Below, in pieces: positions 1 through 6,332 of a DNA stretch of 40,883 nucleotides. This DNA comes from CAXBNB01 sp040151475 (GTDB taxonomy: Bacteria; Bacteroidota; Bacteroidia; Cytophagales; Cyclobacteriaceae), in NCBI RefSeq assembly GCF_040151475.1, contig NZ_JBDKWG010000082.1, forward strand, positions 1-40,883, read 5' to 3'. The stretch's first letter is position 1, and each line of letters begins with the position of its first letter. The position numbers and the translations under genes were made by a program. The notes beneath the pieces were generated by a model. It was not told the DNA's origin. It ran no database searches and saw only the letters and a list, made by a program, of their open reading frames with translations.

Positions 1-139
1 TGTGTTTGAGTTTATAGAAATCTGGTACAACCGTAAAAGAAAACACTCATATCTAGGGTATAAAACCCCCGAACAATATGGGAAAATTAATTGTTCAATA
101 TGCGCTTAACTTTTTGTCCGGTTTTTTGTTGTAAGTCCA
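1..139 (+). mobile_element. Right end of an IS3-family insertion sequence
   Basis: The window opens inside an IS3-family element: the transposase tail is followed at about 110-139 by a stretch ending GTAAGTCCA, which resembles the terminal inverted repeat of Bacteroidota IS3 elements as I remember them. The exact boundary (near 139) is inferred, because the other end lies outside the window. The element has inserted in the 3' end of the neighbouring minus-strand CD-NTase gene. Confidence 0.6.
2..109 (+). CDS. IS3-family transposase OrfB, C-terminal fragment (cut by window edge)
   Basis: An open frame enters from the left edge and ends in TAA at 107-109. Its 35 residues contain FIEIWYNRKRKHSYLGYKTP, the hallmark C-terminal end of the rve integrase domain of IS3 (IS150-type) transposases, where the final catalytic Glu lies just upstream of the YNxxRxHSxLGxxTPxxy motif. 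The start is outside the window, so whether the full transposase is intact cannot be seen. Its stop codon overlaps the stop codon of the convergent CD-NTase gene at 106-108. Confidence 0.85.
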   Translation: MFEFIEIWYNRKRKHSYLGYKTPEQYGKINCSICA

Positions 140-1107
140 TCTGATGAAATCGCTTTATTAGCGCTATCTATAAATTTATCAAGCGCATTTTTGAAGTAAT
201 CTTTTTTCGCCTGCGAATATTCTTTAAATAGATCCTCTCCTTGTGGCGTTGTTGGTCTAGGACATTTAAAACCATTATTACTCAGCCAATTACTAATATT
301 TACTAATGTATTTCTTAGGCAGATATCATCTCGCTCATGTTCTTGATAGTTTGAGTCTGAACCGGCCAGAATAGTCATTACAACACCTGGAAGCATTTCA
401 CCTTTTATATGATCACCCCAAGCTTTCAGATACCTTACTATTCTTCTAAGTTGATGGTCTTTTTTTCTCCGATCATTTAGCCATTGATCATATTCCTTTT
501 CATATAATCGACTCTCTAAGATATACTCAGCTTTAAATCCAGACTGAATTAGCTCCTCAAACCAAACTATAAACTCAATAGGATTACTTGTATGCCACCA
601 TTCCTTAGTATCAGCAAGATCTGGTTCTCGAACGCTAATAGCATAATAAATGGGTAAGTCTACATGATAGTTGAAATCTCCGTTACGACCCTTATACCTA
701 ACCCGCACACACGTATTTTTATCCTTTATCTCTTCAATTTCATTCTCTCCTCGTCCCTTTTTTATTGATTCAATTACAAACTGATGAAATTGATGTGGTT
801 CAGGCCTTTGGCTTCTATTTCTAGTACCAATGAAATAAACTCCATCGTCTATATCATATTCGTCATCTTTTTTACTTGGATTTATTATGGTGTCCATCAC
901 ATATGAGCCTTGACTTTGAAATTCAATTTCTTCCTCTACCTGTGTATTTAGACTCTCAGCAAAGAAGCGGACACTTTTAAGCTCAGAAAATCCATTTTTT
1001 ATCCTCTTTCTGAGATTATCCCGTTTTTCTTTTAGAATTCCTCTACGATCGCCATCTAATTTAATGACAGCATTATAAGATTGAAATAGATTGTGTGTAT
1101 TTGCCAT
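106..1107 (-). CDS. CBASS CD-NTase (cyclic oligonucleotide synthase), C terminus replaced by IS sequence
   Basis: This gene encodes a cGAS/DncV-like nucleotidyltransferase of 333 residues, the phage-sensing enzyme of a CBASS defence operon that makes a cyclic nucleotide second messenger. The polymerase-beta-fold motifs are visible: QGSY at 66-69, then YDIDDGVYF at 84-92 with metal-binding Asp85 and Asp87, and a third Asp in HVDLP at 150. The clade and the nucleotide product cannot be decided by eye. Its start follows the effector stop after one base (TAATATG), so the two are translationally coupled. The last ten codons and the stop fall inside the IS3 end. Relatives I remember end in a WxxxFGxRFP-like tail that is absent here, so roughly twenty native residues may be missing. 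Activity after this trimming is uncertain. Confidence 0.85.
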   Translation of the reverse strand: MANTHNLFQSYNAVIKLDGDRRGILKEKRDNLRKRIKNGFSELKSVRFFAESLNTQVEEEIEFQSQGSYVMDTIINPSKKDDEYDIDDGVYFIGTRNRSQRPEPHQFHQFVIESIKKGRGENEIEEIKDKNTCVRVRYKGRNGDFNYHVDLPIYYAISVREPDLADTKEWWHTSNPIEFIVWFEELIQSGFKAEYILESRLYEKEYDQWLNDRRKKDHQLRRIVRYLKAWGDHIKGEMLPGVVMTILAGSDSNYQEHERDDICLRNTLVNISNWLSNNGFKCPRPTTPQGEDLFKEYSQAKKDYFKNALDKFIDSANKAISSDGLTTKNRTKS

Positions 1108-1108
1108 A

Positions 1109-1726
1109 TTAGAAATCGTGTTGTTCGTTATTGCTTACCCATTTAAGATCAGTGAATTTGCCTTTTGTGCTAAATGGAAGCCTCTCGGTAAAATATCTAC
1201 CTGATAGAACTTTGTTTTCTTTTGAACCAATCACCTTAATAATTTCAGTGCCATAATGTGGTGAGAAACCTTGTTCCTGACTTCCTTGATTTAGATATGA
1301 ATAGATTAAGTTAAAATGTTTGTCACCGTTAGTCTTTTCAACATACATACCTTGACTTTCAGACATTGAAGATGCTGTTCCATCTGGTTTAATTGTAAAT
1401 GAGAATATGATGATTTTGCTGCCAGATTGATGGACGATTTTTACGTGTTTGAGCGAACCTGTTTTTATCTGACAATTTTCATCTCTATACTCATATTCCA
1501 ACCAGCCTTCATATCTTCCTGAGAAGTCATCGACCCAAAACATCCAAGAAAAAAGGCGTGTATTCCAGAGCCACTTATCAATAACGAATAATAGACTGGT
1601 CATAATCGAAACGATTGAGATAGAGAGTCCCCAAAAGTCTTTCGCTAAGTACAATGCAATTGCGAGTATTGCTAGAAGTGAAATAAGAATGCTAGATTTA
1701 TAATATTTAAAATATCCATTATTCAT
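1109..1726 (-). CDS. cap15: Cap15-like CBASS effector (two-TM beta-barrel membrane protein)
   Basis: This is a 205-residue protein with two hydrophobic helices at about residues 10-29 and 32-50, then a soluble beta-rich domain beginning DDFSGRYEGWLEYEY (about 66-80) and ending around GRYFTERLPFSTKGKF. This layout matches the S-2TMbeta family, whose characterised CBASS member Cap15 binds a cyclic nucleotide through the beta-barrel, oligomerises in the inner membrane and disrupts it, causing abortive infection. It is the first gene of a two-gene minus-strand operon, one base before the CD-NTase start. No Cap2/Cap3 ancillary genes are present, so this would be a minimal type I CBASS. The family assignment rests on topology and short motifs, not on a search. 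An ordinary 2TM protein is the alternative, but the neighbouring synthase makes that unlikely. Confidence 0.8.
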   Translation of the reverse strand: MNNGYFKYYKSSILISLLAILAIALYLAKDFWGLSISIVSIMTSLLFVIDKWLWNTRLFSWMFWVDDFSGRYEGWLEYEYRDENCQIKTGSLKHVKIVHQSGSKIIIFSFTIKPDGTASSMSESQGMYVEKTNGDKHFNLIYSYLNQGSQEQGFSPHYGTEIIKVIGSKENKVLSGRYFTERLPFSTKGKFTDLKWVSNNEQHDF

Positions 1727-1744
1727 ACTCAGGAATTTTCAGAC

Positions 1745-1773
1745 AATAAAAAAAGGGGTTGTAAACCCCTTTT
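1745..1773 (-). terminator. Intrinsic terminator upstream of the CBASS operon
   Basis: AAAAGGGG at 1751-1758 pairs with CCCCTTTT at 1766-1773 across a 7-base loop. Read on the minus strand it is followed by a run of seven T, which makes a good terminator for transcripts arriving from the tRNA-like remnant. T-richness on the other side means it may work in both directions. It lies only about 20 bases before the cap15 start, so any promoter for cap15 must overlap it or depend on read-through. Confidence 0.75.
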
Positions 1774-1804
1774 CTTTTCACCATATATATTTAATATCAA
1801 TGCC

Positions 1805-1908
1805 ACGTGCATGCCTCTTACACCATTCCCCCAAAGATTGTCGTTTGGTGGAGGAAAAGGGAATCGAACCCTTGCTTCAGCAGTATCTTGATTTAAAACC
1901 ATGCACGT
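1805..1908. repeat. 9-bp inverted repeat flanking the tRNA-like fragment
   Basis: ACGTGCATG (1805-1813) and its reverse complement CATGCACGT (1900-1908) flank the tRNA-end fragment at about 26-32 bases on each side. These could be recombinase or regulator binding sites, or chance. No supporting integrase gene lies nearby. Confidence 0.3.
1846..1873 (-). other. 3'-terminal fragment of a tRNA or tmRNA gene (possible att site remnant)
   Basis: Read on the minus strand this is a perfect 5-bp T-stem (AAGGG/CCCTT) around the loop TTCGATT, then the acceptor strand TTCCTCC, discriminator A and CCA. No matching GGAGGAA 5' acceptor strand, D-arm or tmRNA tag reading frame lies within about 300 bases upstream, so the gene is not whole. 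Integrases commonly recombine in exactly this part of tRNA and ssrA genes and leave such a duplicated end. A terminator follows about 75 bases downstream, as it would behind a real tRNA or tmRNA gene. Confidence 0.6.
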
Positions 1909-1996
1909 TAAATATCACTTAATGTGCCAAATTTTAATTTTTCCCATTATTGTAGAATAACATGACATAATTACAGTATTTAACTACAATTTCTTG

Positions 1997-2155
1997 TTAT
2001 ATCAAATATGACTGACTAAAAGACTCATTAAATAAATTGTATTTGACTTCCATTCCCGGAATGAAAAAGTCCATTGAAGAAGGAATGAAAACTCCTTTAT
2101 CTGAGCCATCCACTAATTTGATGTGGCAAAATCGAAGTAACTCGTCTATGGACAC
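1997..2155 (-). other. Short unassigned open frame (52 codons from a GTG), possible gene remnant
   Basis: An open minus-strand frame from a GTG at 2155 to TAA at 1997 encodes a plausible-looking peptide with VFIPSSMDFFIPGMEVKYN near its middle. The frame is open for about a dozen codons upstream, back to an in-frame TGA that overlaps the amidohydrolase end. I do not recognise it, it has no good ATG start, and it could be the tail of a gene destroyed when the adjacent accessory DNA arrived. The rest of 1874-2178 is AT-rich and holds nothing else that I can support. Confidence 0.2.
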
Positions 2156-2178
2156 ATTATGAATAAGGCGCTTATCTC

Positions 2179-3291
2179 TTACTCCTCAAACAAACCGGCA
2201 TCCAAACCGGGAATGACACCAAGGGCATTTTTATAATAGACTTTTTTCAAAACTGAATCCGGGAGATTCAGCCCATACATTTTCCAATGGGCATGACGCT
2301 TGCGGTAGTAGTCGAAATACTCGTCGGCTGTTTCAAGCACTCTAAAATAGGTGTAGTATTCCTCTTTTTTATACGTGTCTTTACCCATCATCACCCTATC
2401 CTGATACTTGATCATCCAGGCTCTGGCATGTCGTGGTTGTCGGCCAAGCTCAGCAAGCACTGCACCCAATTCGGTGTAAACATTGGGCAACTCATCAAAC
2501 AATTGCCCTAACCTGTCAAGGTCATTGCCAAACCATCCTAAATGTGCATTGATGAAAATGGTATTAGGGTGCTTACGAAATACATGATGCTGTTCCGTCA
2601 TGACTTCCTCAAACGACGGATATTTGTCGGGAGACCGATAACGGCTGGGGTATTGTTTCAGTTCCAGCCAACGCTCGTTGTATTTGTCTTTGTCTTTCCA
2701 AAATGCAGCAGGCTCACCGGAGTGAATGAGAATGGGAATACCCAATTCACCACATTTTGCCCAGATAGGATCAAGCCTTTCGTCATCAATGGCTATTCTG
2801 TTGCCTTCATTGTCTTTGTCTGTAAGACCCAATCCCTTATACACCTTGAGTCCCTTCACGCCTTGTTTCACGGCTTCTTCCATCATTGTCAGGGCATTCT
2901 GCGGCCATCCTTCGTCATCAAGTTCTTCGAAGTTGATGTTTAGAAAAATAGCAAACCGATGACCCAGATGGTCTTTTACATTGTCCAAAGACCACTCCAG
3001 ATATTTGCCACGAAAACCACTGAGATTAACCATCACTGCCATGTTAAGCTCATCCATATCTGCGACCAGTTTGTCCAGGTTTTGAATAGGCATTGTCCAT
3101 TGATGGTTGTGTACATCAATAAATGGAAATTTTGCCCTTGTCAGCAGGGTTTCAGGTACTTTCAGTGTGGAAATGGGAGAATACTCTTCGACATCCATCA
3201 CATTCATTCGGTATTGAATTTTACCAATACACCAATAAACTGTACCTAAAAAAACCAAAACAAGCAAGGGCAAAAGAAACCACTTTTTCAT
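2179..3291 (-). CDS. Membrane-anchored amidohydrolase (TIM-barrel, amidohydrolase-2 type)
   Basis: This is a 370-residue metal-dependent hydrolase with an N-terminal hydrophobic anchor (residues 5-22) that would place the enzyme in the periplasm. Motifs of the amidohydrolase-2 superfamily are in order: DVHNH (His61, His63), ILIHSGEP, FINAHLGW and MMGKDTY, whose Asp is the usual catalytic acid. The substrate is unknown; relatives act on ring amides and carboxylates. The gene lies 12 bases downstream of the DUF2911 gene on the same strand, so the two probably form one transcript. The fold is secure, the substrate open. Confidence 0.8.
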   Translation of the reverse strand: MKKWFLLPLLVLVFLGTVYWCIGKIQYRMNVMDVEEYSPISTLKVPETLLTRAKFPFIDVHNHQWTMPIQNLDKLVADMDELNMAVMVNLSGFRGKYLEWSLDNVKDHLGHRFAIFLNINFEELDDEGWPQNALTMMEEAVKQGVKGLKVYKGLGLTDKDNEGNRIAIDDERLDPIWAKCGELGIPILIHSGEPAAFWKDKDKYNERWLELKQYPSRYRSPDKYPSFEEVMTEQHHVFRKHPNTIFINAHLGWFGNDLDRLGQLFDELPNVYTELGAVLAELGRQPRHARAWMIKYQDRVMMGKDTYKKEEYYTYFRVLETADEYFDYYRKRHAHWKMYGLNLPDSVLKKVYYKNALGVIPGLDAGLFEE

Positions 3292-3303
3292 AAAGAAAAA
3301 TGC

Positions 3304-3855
3304 TTATTGTACGCTTATTGGTATGCTGAATTTTATTTTGTCCCAAACAAAATCCATCATAATATCTGAATCACTGTTGCTAAAGCTGATGGTAAACATT
3401 TCAGTAACTTTGTCTTGAGGTACAACCGGAACCGTTACAGAAAAAAGATCCAACTCCGGGTCAGCTTCGGACACAGCGAAAAATACGTCCAGTTCACTGT
3501 TCACCCGTACTTCAAAAGAGTCAGCACCGGGAATGGCATACAAACGATAGCTTCCAGCCTGAAGCGGCTTGCCTCCAAACAATACATCTTTACTGAAAGT
3601 AACTTCAGTAGCAGCATTGGCTCCTAATCTCCAGTATTTTCCATAAGGTTGCAAGGCTCCCTCGGACTCATTTCCGAAGATCAGACGCCCCTTTTTATAA
3701 GGCCGGCTGTAATCAACCGAAATTTCTAAACCTTGTGCTGAATGTTTCACAGTAGCAGGCGGGCTGGCAGGTGTGGCTATAAATATCGAATAAACCACAA
3801 AAAGTACAAACAGAAGTACAGCTACTCCTATTCCGATAAAAATTTTCTTAATCAT
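3304..3855 (-). CDS. DUF2911 family membrane-anchored protein
   Basis: This is a 183-residue protein with one N-terminal transmembrane segment (about 5-27) followed by a single DUF2911 domain. The family signature is clear: VDYSRPYKKGR, a YGKYWRLGANAATEV block and a GGKPLQAGSYRLYAIPG block. DUF2911 proteins are common in Bacteroidota, are exported, and have no established function. Anchoring suggests that the domain sits in the periplasm. It is the promoter-proximal gene of a pair with the amidohydrolase. Confidence 0.85.
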   Translation of the reverse strand: MIKKIFIGIGVAVLLFVLFVVYSIFIATPASPPATVKHSAQGLEISVDYSRPYKKGRLIFGNESEGALQPYGKYWRLGANAATEVTFSKDVLFGGKPLQAGSYRLYAIPGADSFEVRVNSELDVFFAVSEADPELDLFSVTVPVVPQDKVTEMFTISFSNSDSDIMMDFVWDKIKFSIPISVQ

Positions 3856-3967
3856 GTTGGTAAGTTTTGTTGAAGAAGTAATATAAACTGCATTGAAGCT
3901 GGAATGTTACCAGAATGCCATAAATAATTGTAATGCTATATCACACAGCACTAACTAGAATACATCA

Positions 3968-4549
3968 TTATATGATATTGTCAAGGGTTTTTCGACTGTC
4001 ATTTTCTCTCATTTTCTTAAATTCAGTGGGGGTAAATCCGGTAACCTTTTTGAATTGTGATGACAGATGAGCCACACTGCTGTATCCTAGTTTGTAAGAA
4101 ATTTCTTTGACAGACAATTCATCATAAAATAGAAACTCTTTCGCTTTTTCTATTTTTTGTTTGATAATGTATTGCTCCAGTGTGATTCCAGTAACAGTTG
4201 AAAATAAGTTGCTCAAATAATGGTAGTCCTGGTTAAGCTTATCTGCAAGGTAATACGACCAATTGATGTTGATATCAAATTGTTCATAATGATGAATTGC
4301 CTCAATGACAGTGGTTTTAATAAGCTCCAGTAGTTTGCTTTTTTTATCATCAATTCTTTCGAAACCATGCTTCACCAAAGCTGTGTCCAACAAGCCTAAG
4401 GTTTCTCTGGTTGGTTCTTTCGTTAATTCTACCTTTCCCAAGGTAACAGCACCTGAGTCTATGTCAGCTTCTTTTAATATCTGATCTACTACAAGAATGC
4501 AGCGGTCACAAACCATGTTTTTTATATACAAACTATGCTTTCCTTCCAT
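3968..4549 (-). CDS. AraC-family regulator with an N-terminal CxxC (HMA-like) domain
   Basis: From the ATG at 4549 the protein is 193 residues; a TTG eight codons upstream keeps the frame open but looks less likely. The first 65 residues resemble a small ferredoxin-like heavy-metal-associated domain with KNMVCDRC (Cys14, Cys17). The C-terminal 100 residues form a double helix-turn-helix of the AraC type, with KEISYKLGYSSVAHLSSQFKKVTG and GFTPTEFKK near the end. This architecture recurs in Bacteroidota, where the CxxC domain is suspected, not proven, to sense a metal or redox signal. It follows the SDR gene by 31 bases on the same strand. Confidence 0.8.
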   Translation of the reverse strand: MEGKHSLYIKNMVCDRCILVVDQILKEADIDSGAVTLGKVELTKEPTRETLGLLDTALVKHGFERIDDKKSKLLELIKTTVIEAIHHYEQFDININWSYYLADKLNQDYHYLSNLFSTVTGITLEQYIIKQKIEKAKEFLFYDELSVKEISYKLGYSSVAHLSSQFKKVTGFTPTEFKKMRENDSRKTLDNII

Positions 4550-4580
4550 ACATACTGCGTTTATTAGATTCAATTACAAC

Positions 4581-6137
4581 CTACCAATCTATTGGAAAAT
4601 AGTCTTTCAGGAATTTACCACACCAGTGTTTGCCTGTGTTTATCCCATCAATCAAAGGATCCATCACCCTCGCTGCTCCATCGACAATATCCAATGGAGG
4701 TTGAAAATCATGTACTTCTACTTTCTTTTTTGATAATTCAGCAGGATCTTCATCTGTCACCCATCCGGTATCAACAGCATTCATGTAAATACCATATTTA
4801 GCAAAATCCGATGCAGCAGTATGTGTCATCATATTCAATGCGGCCTTTGCCATATTTGTATGGGGATGGCGATCTTCCTTGTGAAAGCGATGAAATTTCC
4901 CTTCCATAGCTGACACATTGATGATGTGCTTTTGTCCGGTATTTTCTTTTTTCATCAACTCCACCAAACGATTGCAGAGTACAAATGGCGCAATAGAATT
5001 AACCAACTGAACTTCAATCATTTCAGTAGTCTCAATTTCACCCAGTTTTAGCCTCCAACTATTGGTTTTTCTCAGATCTACCTGTTGCAAATCAGCATCT
5101 AATTGCCCTTCAGGAAAAACCTCTTTAGACGTAATCGAATTATCAAAACTATAGGGTATTTGAGATAATTTGGCTGAAGCACTGATACCAACTCCCAGCT
5201 CTCTTCCATGCCAGGTCACCGGAAGATTCTTACCATCACTGGTGGCAACTCCGGAACTCAATGTTCTGAGTTCGTCCAGACAATAGGCATGATCAGAAAG
5301 TAATTCCCGGGCATAGGGAGGTAAAGCATCTATAGGACACTCCTCATTGCCCATCAAATGCTGATAAAAACCAGCTGGCCTCCTTACTGTTTGAGCCGCA
5401 TTATTGATCATAATGTCTAATCTGTCATATTGCTGCTCTATAAAATTACAAAAGATTTCAACACTGGGAATATGCCTTAAATCAAGACCGTGAATTTTGA
5501 GGCGATGGCCCCATTCGGTAAAATCTTCTTCTTTGGAAAAACGAAGTGCTGAGTCAACAGGAAATCTGGTAGTCGCTACCACAGTTGCTCCTGCCCTTAA
5601 AAGCATTAAAGTTATATGGTACCCAATTTTCAATCGTGAACCTGTCACCACTGCCACCTGGCCAGTCAGATCAGCTGTTTGAAATCGTTTGGCATAATTA
5701 AAATCACCACATTCAGGACACATGGTATCATAAAAGTGGTGTAATTTGGTATAAACAGCTTTGCATACATAACAATTTCTGGGAGATTCCAACTTCAAGT
5801 CTCTCTGTTTATGCTCTCCTGATAAAGCAATCATTTTTGGGGCAGAAAATACAGCAGCTTCCCGGGCACTTCTTATCCCCGTTTCGGCACGAGCATGCTT
5901 GTCTCGTTCTATTTGTTTACGCCTGGCTGCTTTTTTAGCATCCTTCCTTCGGCGGGCAAACTCTTCTCGGCTTGGTCTGGTGAGTAAGCCAGCCATTTTC
6001 ATCAACTCCACCCTCTTTTCTTCAGGTAGTTCAAAAAGCTGATTGGTATCCCCTACCAACTTGCTCAATATAGATATACAATCATCAATTTGCTTGTGAC
6101 TGACCGTCTCTTCCTGTTCTAAATTGTTATCACTCAT
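4581..6137 (-). CDS. SDR-family dehydrogenase-like protein with zinc ribbon and no catalytic Tyr
   Basis: The likely start is the ATG at 6137 (518 residues); a GTG three codons earlier is also open. The first 120 residues are charged and helical. A CxxC...CxxC zinc-ribbon-like knuckle (about residues 122-143) follows, then a Rossmann domain with the nucleotide-binding VVTGSRLKIG, the LDIMINNA motif and an INVSAMEG segment carrying the catalytic Ser. Where classical SDRs have YxxxK, this protein reads TNMAK, so the Tyr is replaced by Thr while the Lys is kept. A long insertion (about 250-375) separates NNA from the Ser. It is much longer than the usual 250-residue SDR. The substrate is unknown, and it may be a divergent or non-catalytic enzyme. 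Confidence 0.75.
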   Translation of the reverse strand: MSDNNLEQEETVSHKQIDDCISILSKLVGDTNQLFELPEEKRVELMKMAGLLTRPSREEFARRRKDAKKAARRKQIERDKHARAETGIRSAREAAVFSAPKMIALSGEHKQRDLKLESPRNCYVCKAVYTKLHHFYDTMCPECGDFNYAKRFQTADLTGQVAVVTGSRLKIGYHITLMLLRAGATVVATTRFPVDSALRFSKEEDFTEWGHRLKIHGLDLRHIPSVEIFCNFIEQQYDRLDIMINNAAQTVRRPAGFYQHLMGNEECPIDALPPYARELLSDHAYCLDELRTLSSGVATSDGKNLPVTWHGRELGVGISASAKLSQIPYSFDNSITSKEVFPEGQLDADLQQVDLRKTNSWRLKLGEIETTEMIEVQLVNSIAPFVLCNRLVELMKKENTGQKHIINVSAMEGKFHRFHKEDRHPHTNMAKAALNMMTHTAASDFAKYGIYMNAVDTGWVTDEDPAELSKKKVEVHDFQPPLDIVDGAARVMDPLIDGINTGKHWCGKFLKDYFPIDW

Positions 6138-6156
6138 AAATCTCACTTACATGCCG

Positions 6157-6164
6157 CAAAGATA
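6157..6164 (-). promoter_or_regulatory. Predicted Bacteroidota -7 promoter element for the SDR-AraC operon
   Basis: The minus strand reads TATCTTTG, an exact match to TAnnTTTG, 20 bases before the SDR ATG. A convincing -33 TTG at canonical spacing was not seen. Confidence 0.5.
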
Positions 6165-6300
6165 GGCTTAAGTAGCATTATTGACTATTCTCAATAGTAG
6201 CTTTTCTTCAGAACAATGAAACATGACAAATAGAAATGGAGTTAAAAATCACGAGCAAACTAACCCTGAATTAATACTCTGTTAATGATAAATTAATTTT

Positions 6301-6308
6301 TAGTTTTG
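6301..6308 (+). promoter_or_regulatory. Predicted Bacteroidota -7 promoter element for the LtaS-like gene
   Basis: TAGTTTTG matches TAnnTTTG exactly and lies 24 bases before the ATG at 6333, inside the 195-bp divergent region shared with the SDR gene. The -33 region is only weakly recognisable. Confidence 0.5.
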
Positions 6309-6332
6309 CGACATCATAATTTTAATTCGTAA

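Noticed and set aside
1846..1936. A complete tRNA-Ser-like gene ending in the CCA fragment
   Set aside because: No GGAGGAA 5' acceptor strand, D-arm or anticodon arm could be found; the nearest candidate pairs at only five of seven positions.
1846..2240. A whole tmRNA gene (ssrA) on the minus strand
   Set aside because: No tag reading frame ending in ALAA and no 5' GGATTCGAC-type segment is present.
2287..3249. Several plus-strand frames inside the amidohydrolase gene
   Set aside because: They are antisense shadows with no family signature or plausible start.
3968..4573. TTG start of the AraC gene at 4573
   Set aside because: The ATG at 4549 gives a conventional N terminus (MEGKHSLYIKN); the extra eight residues do not look conserved.
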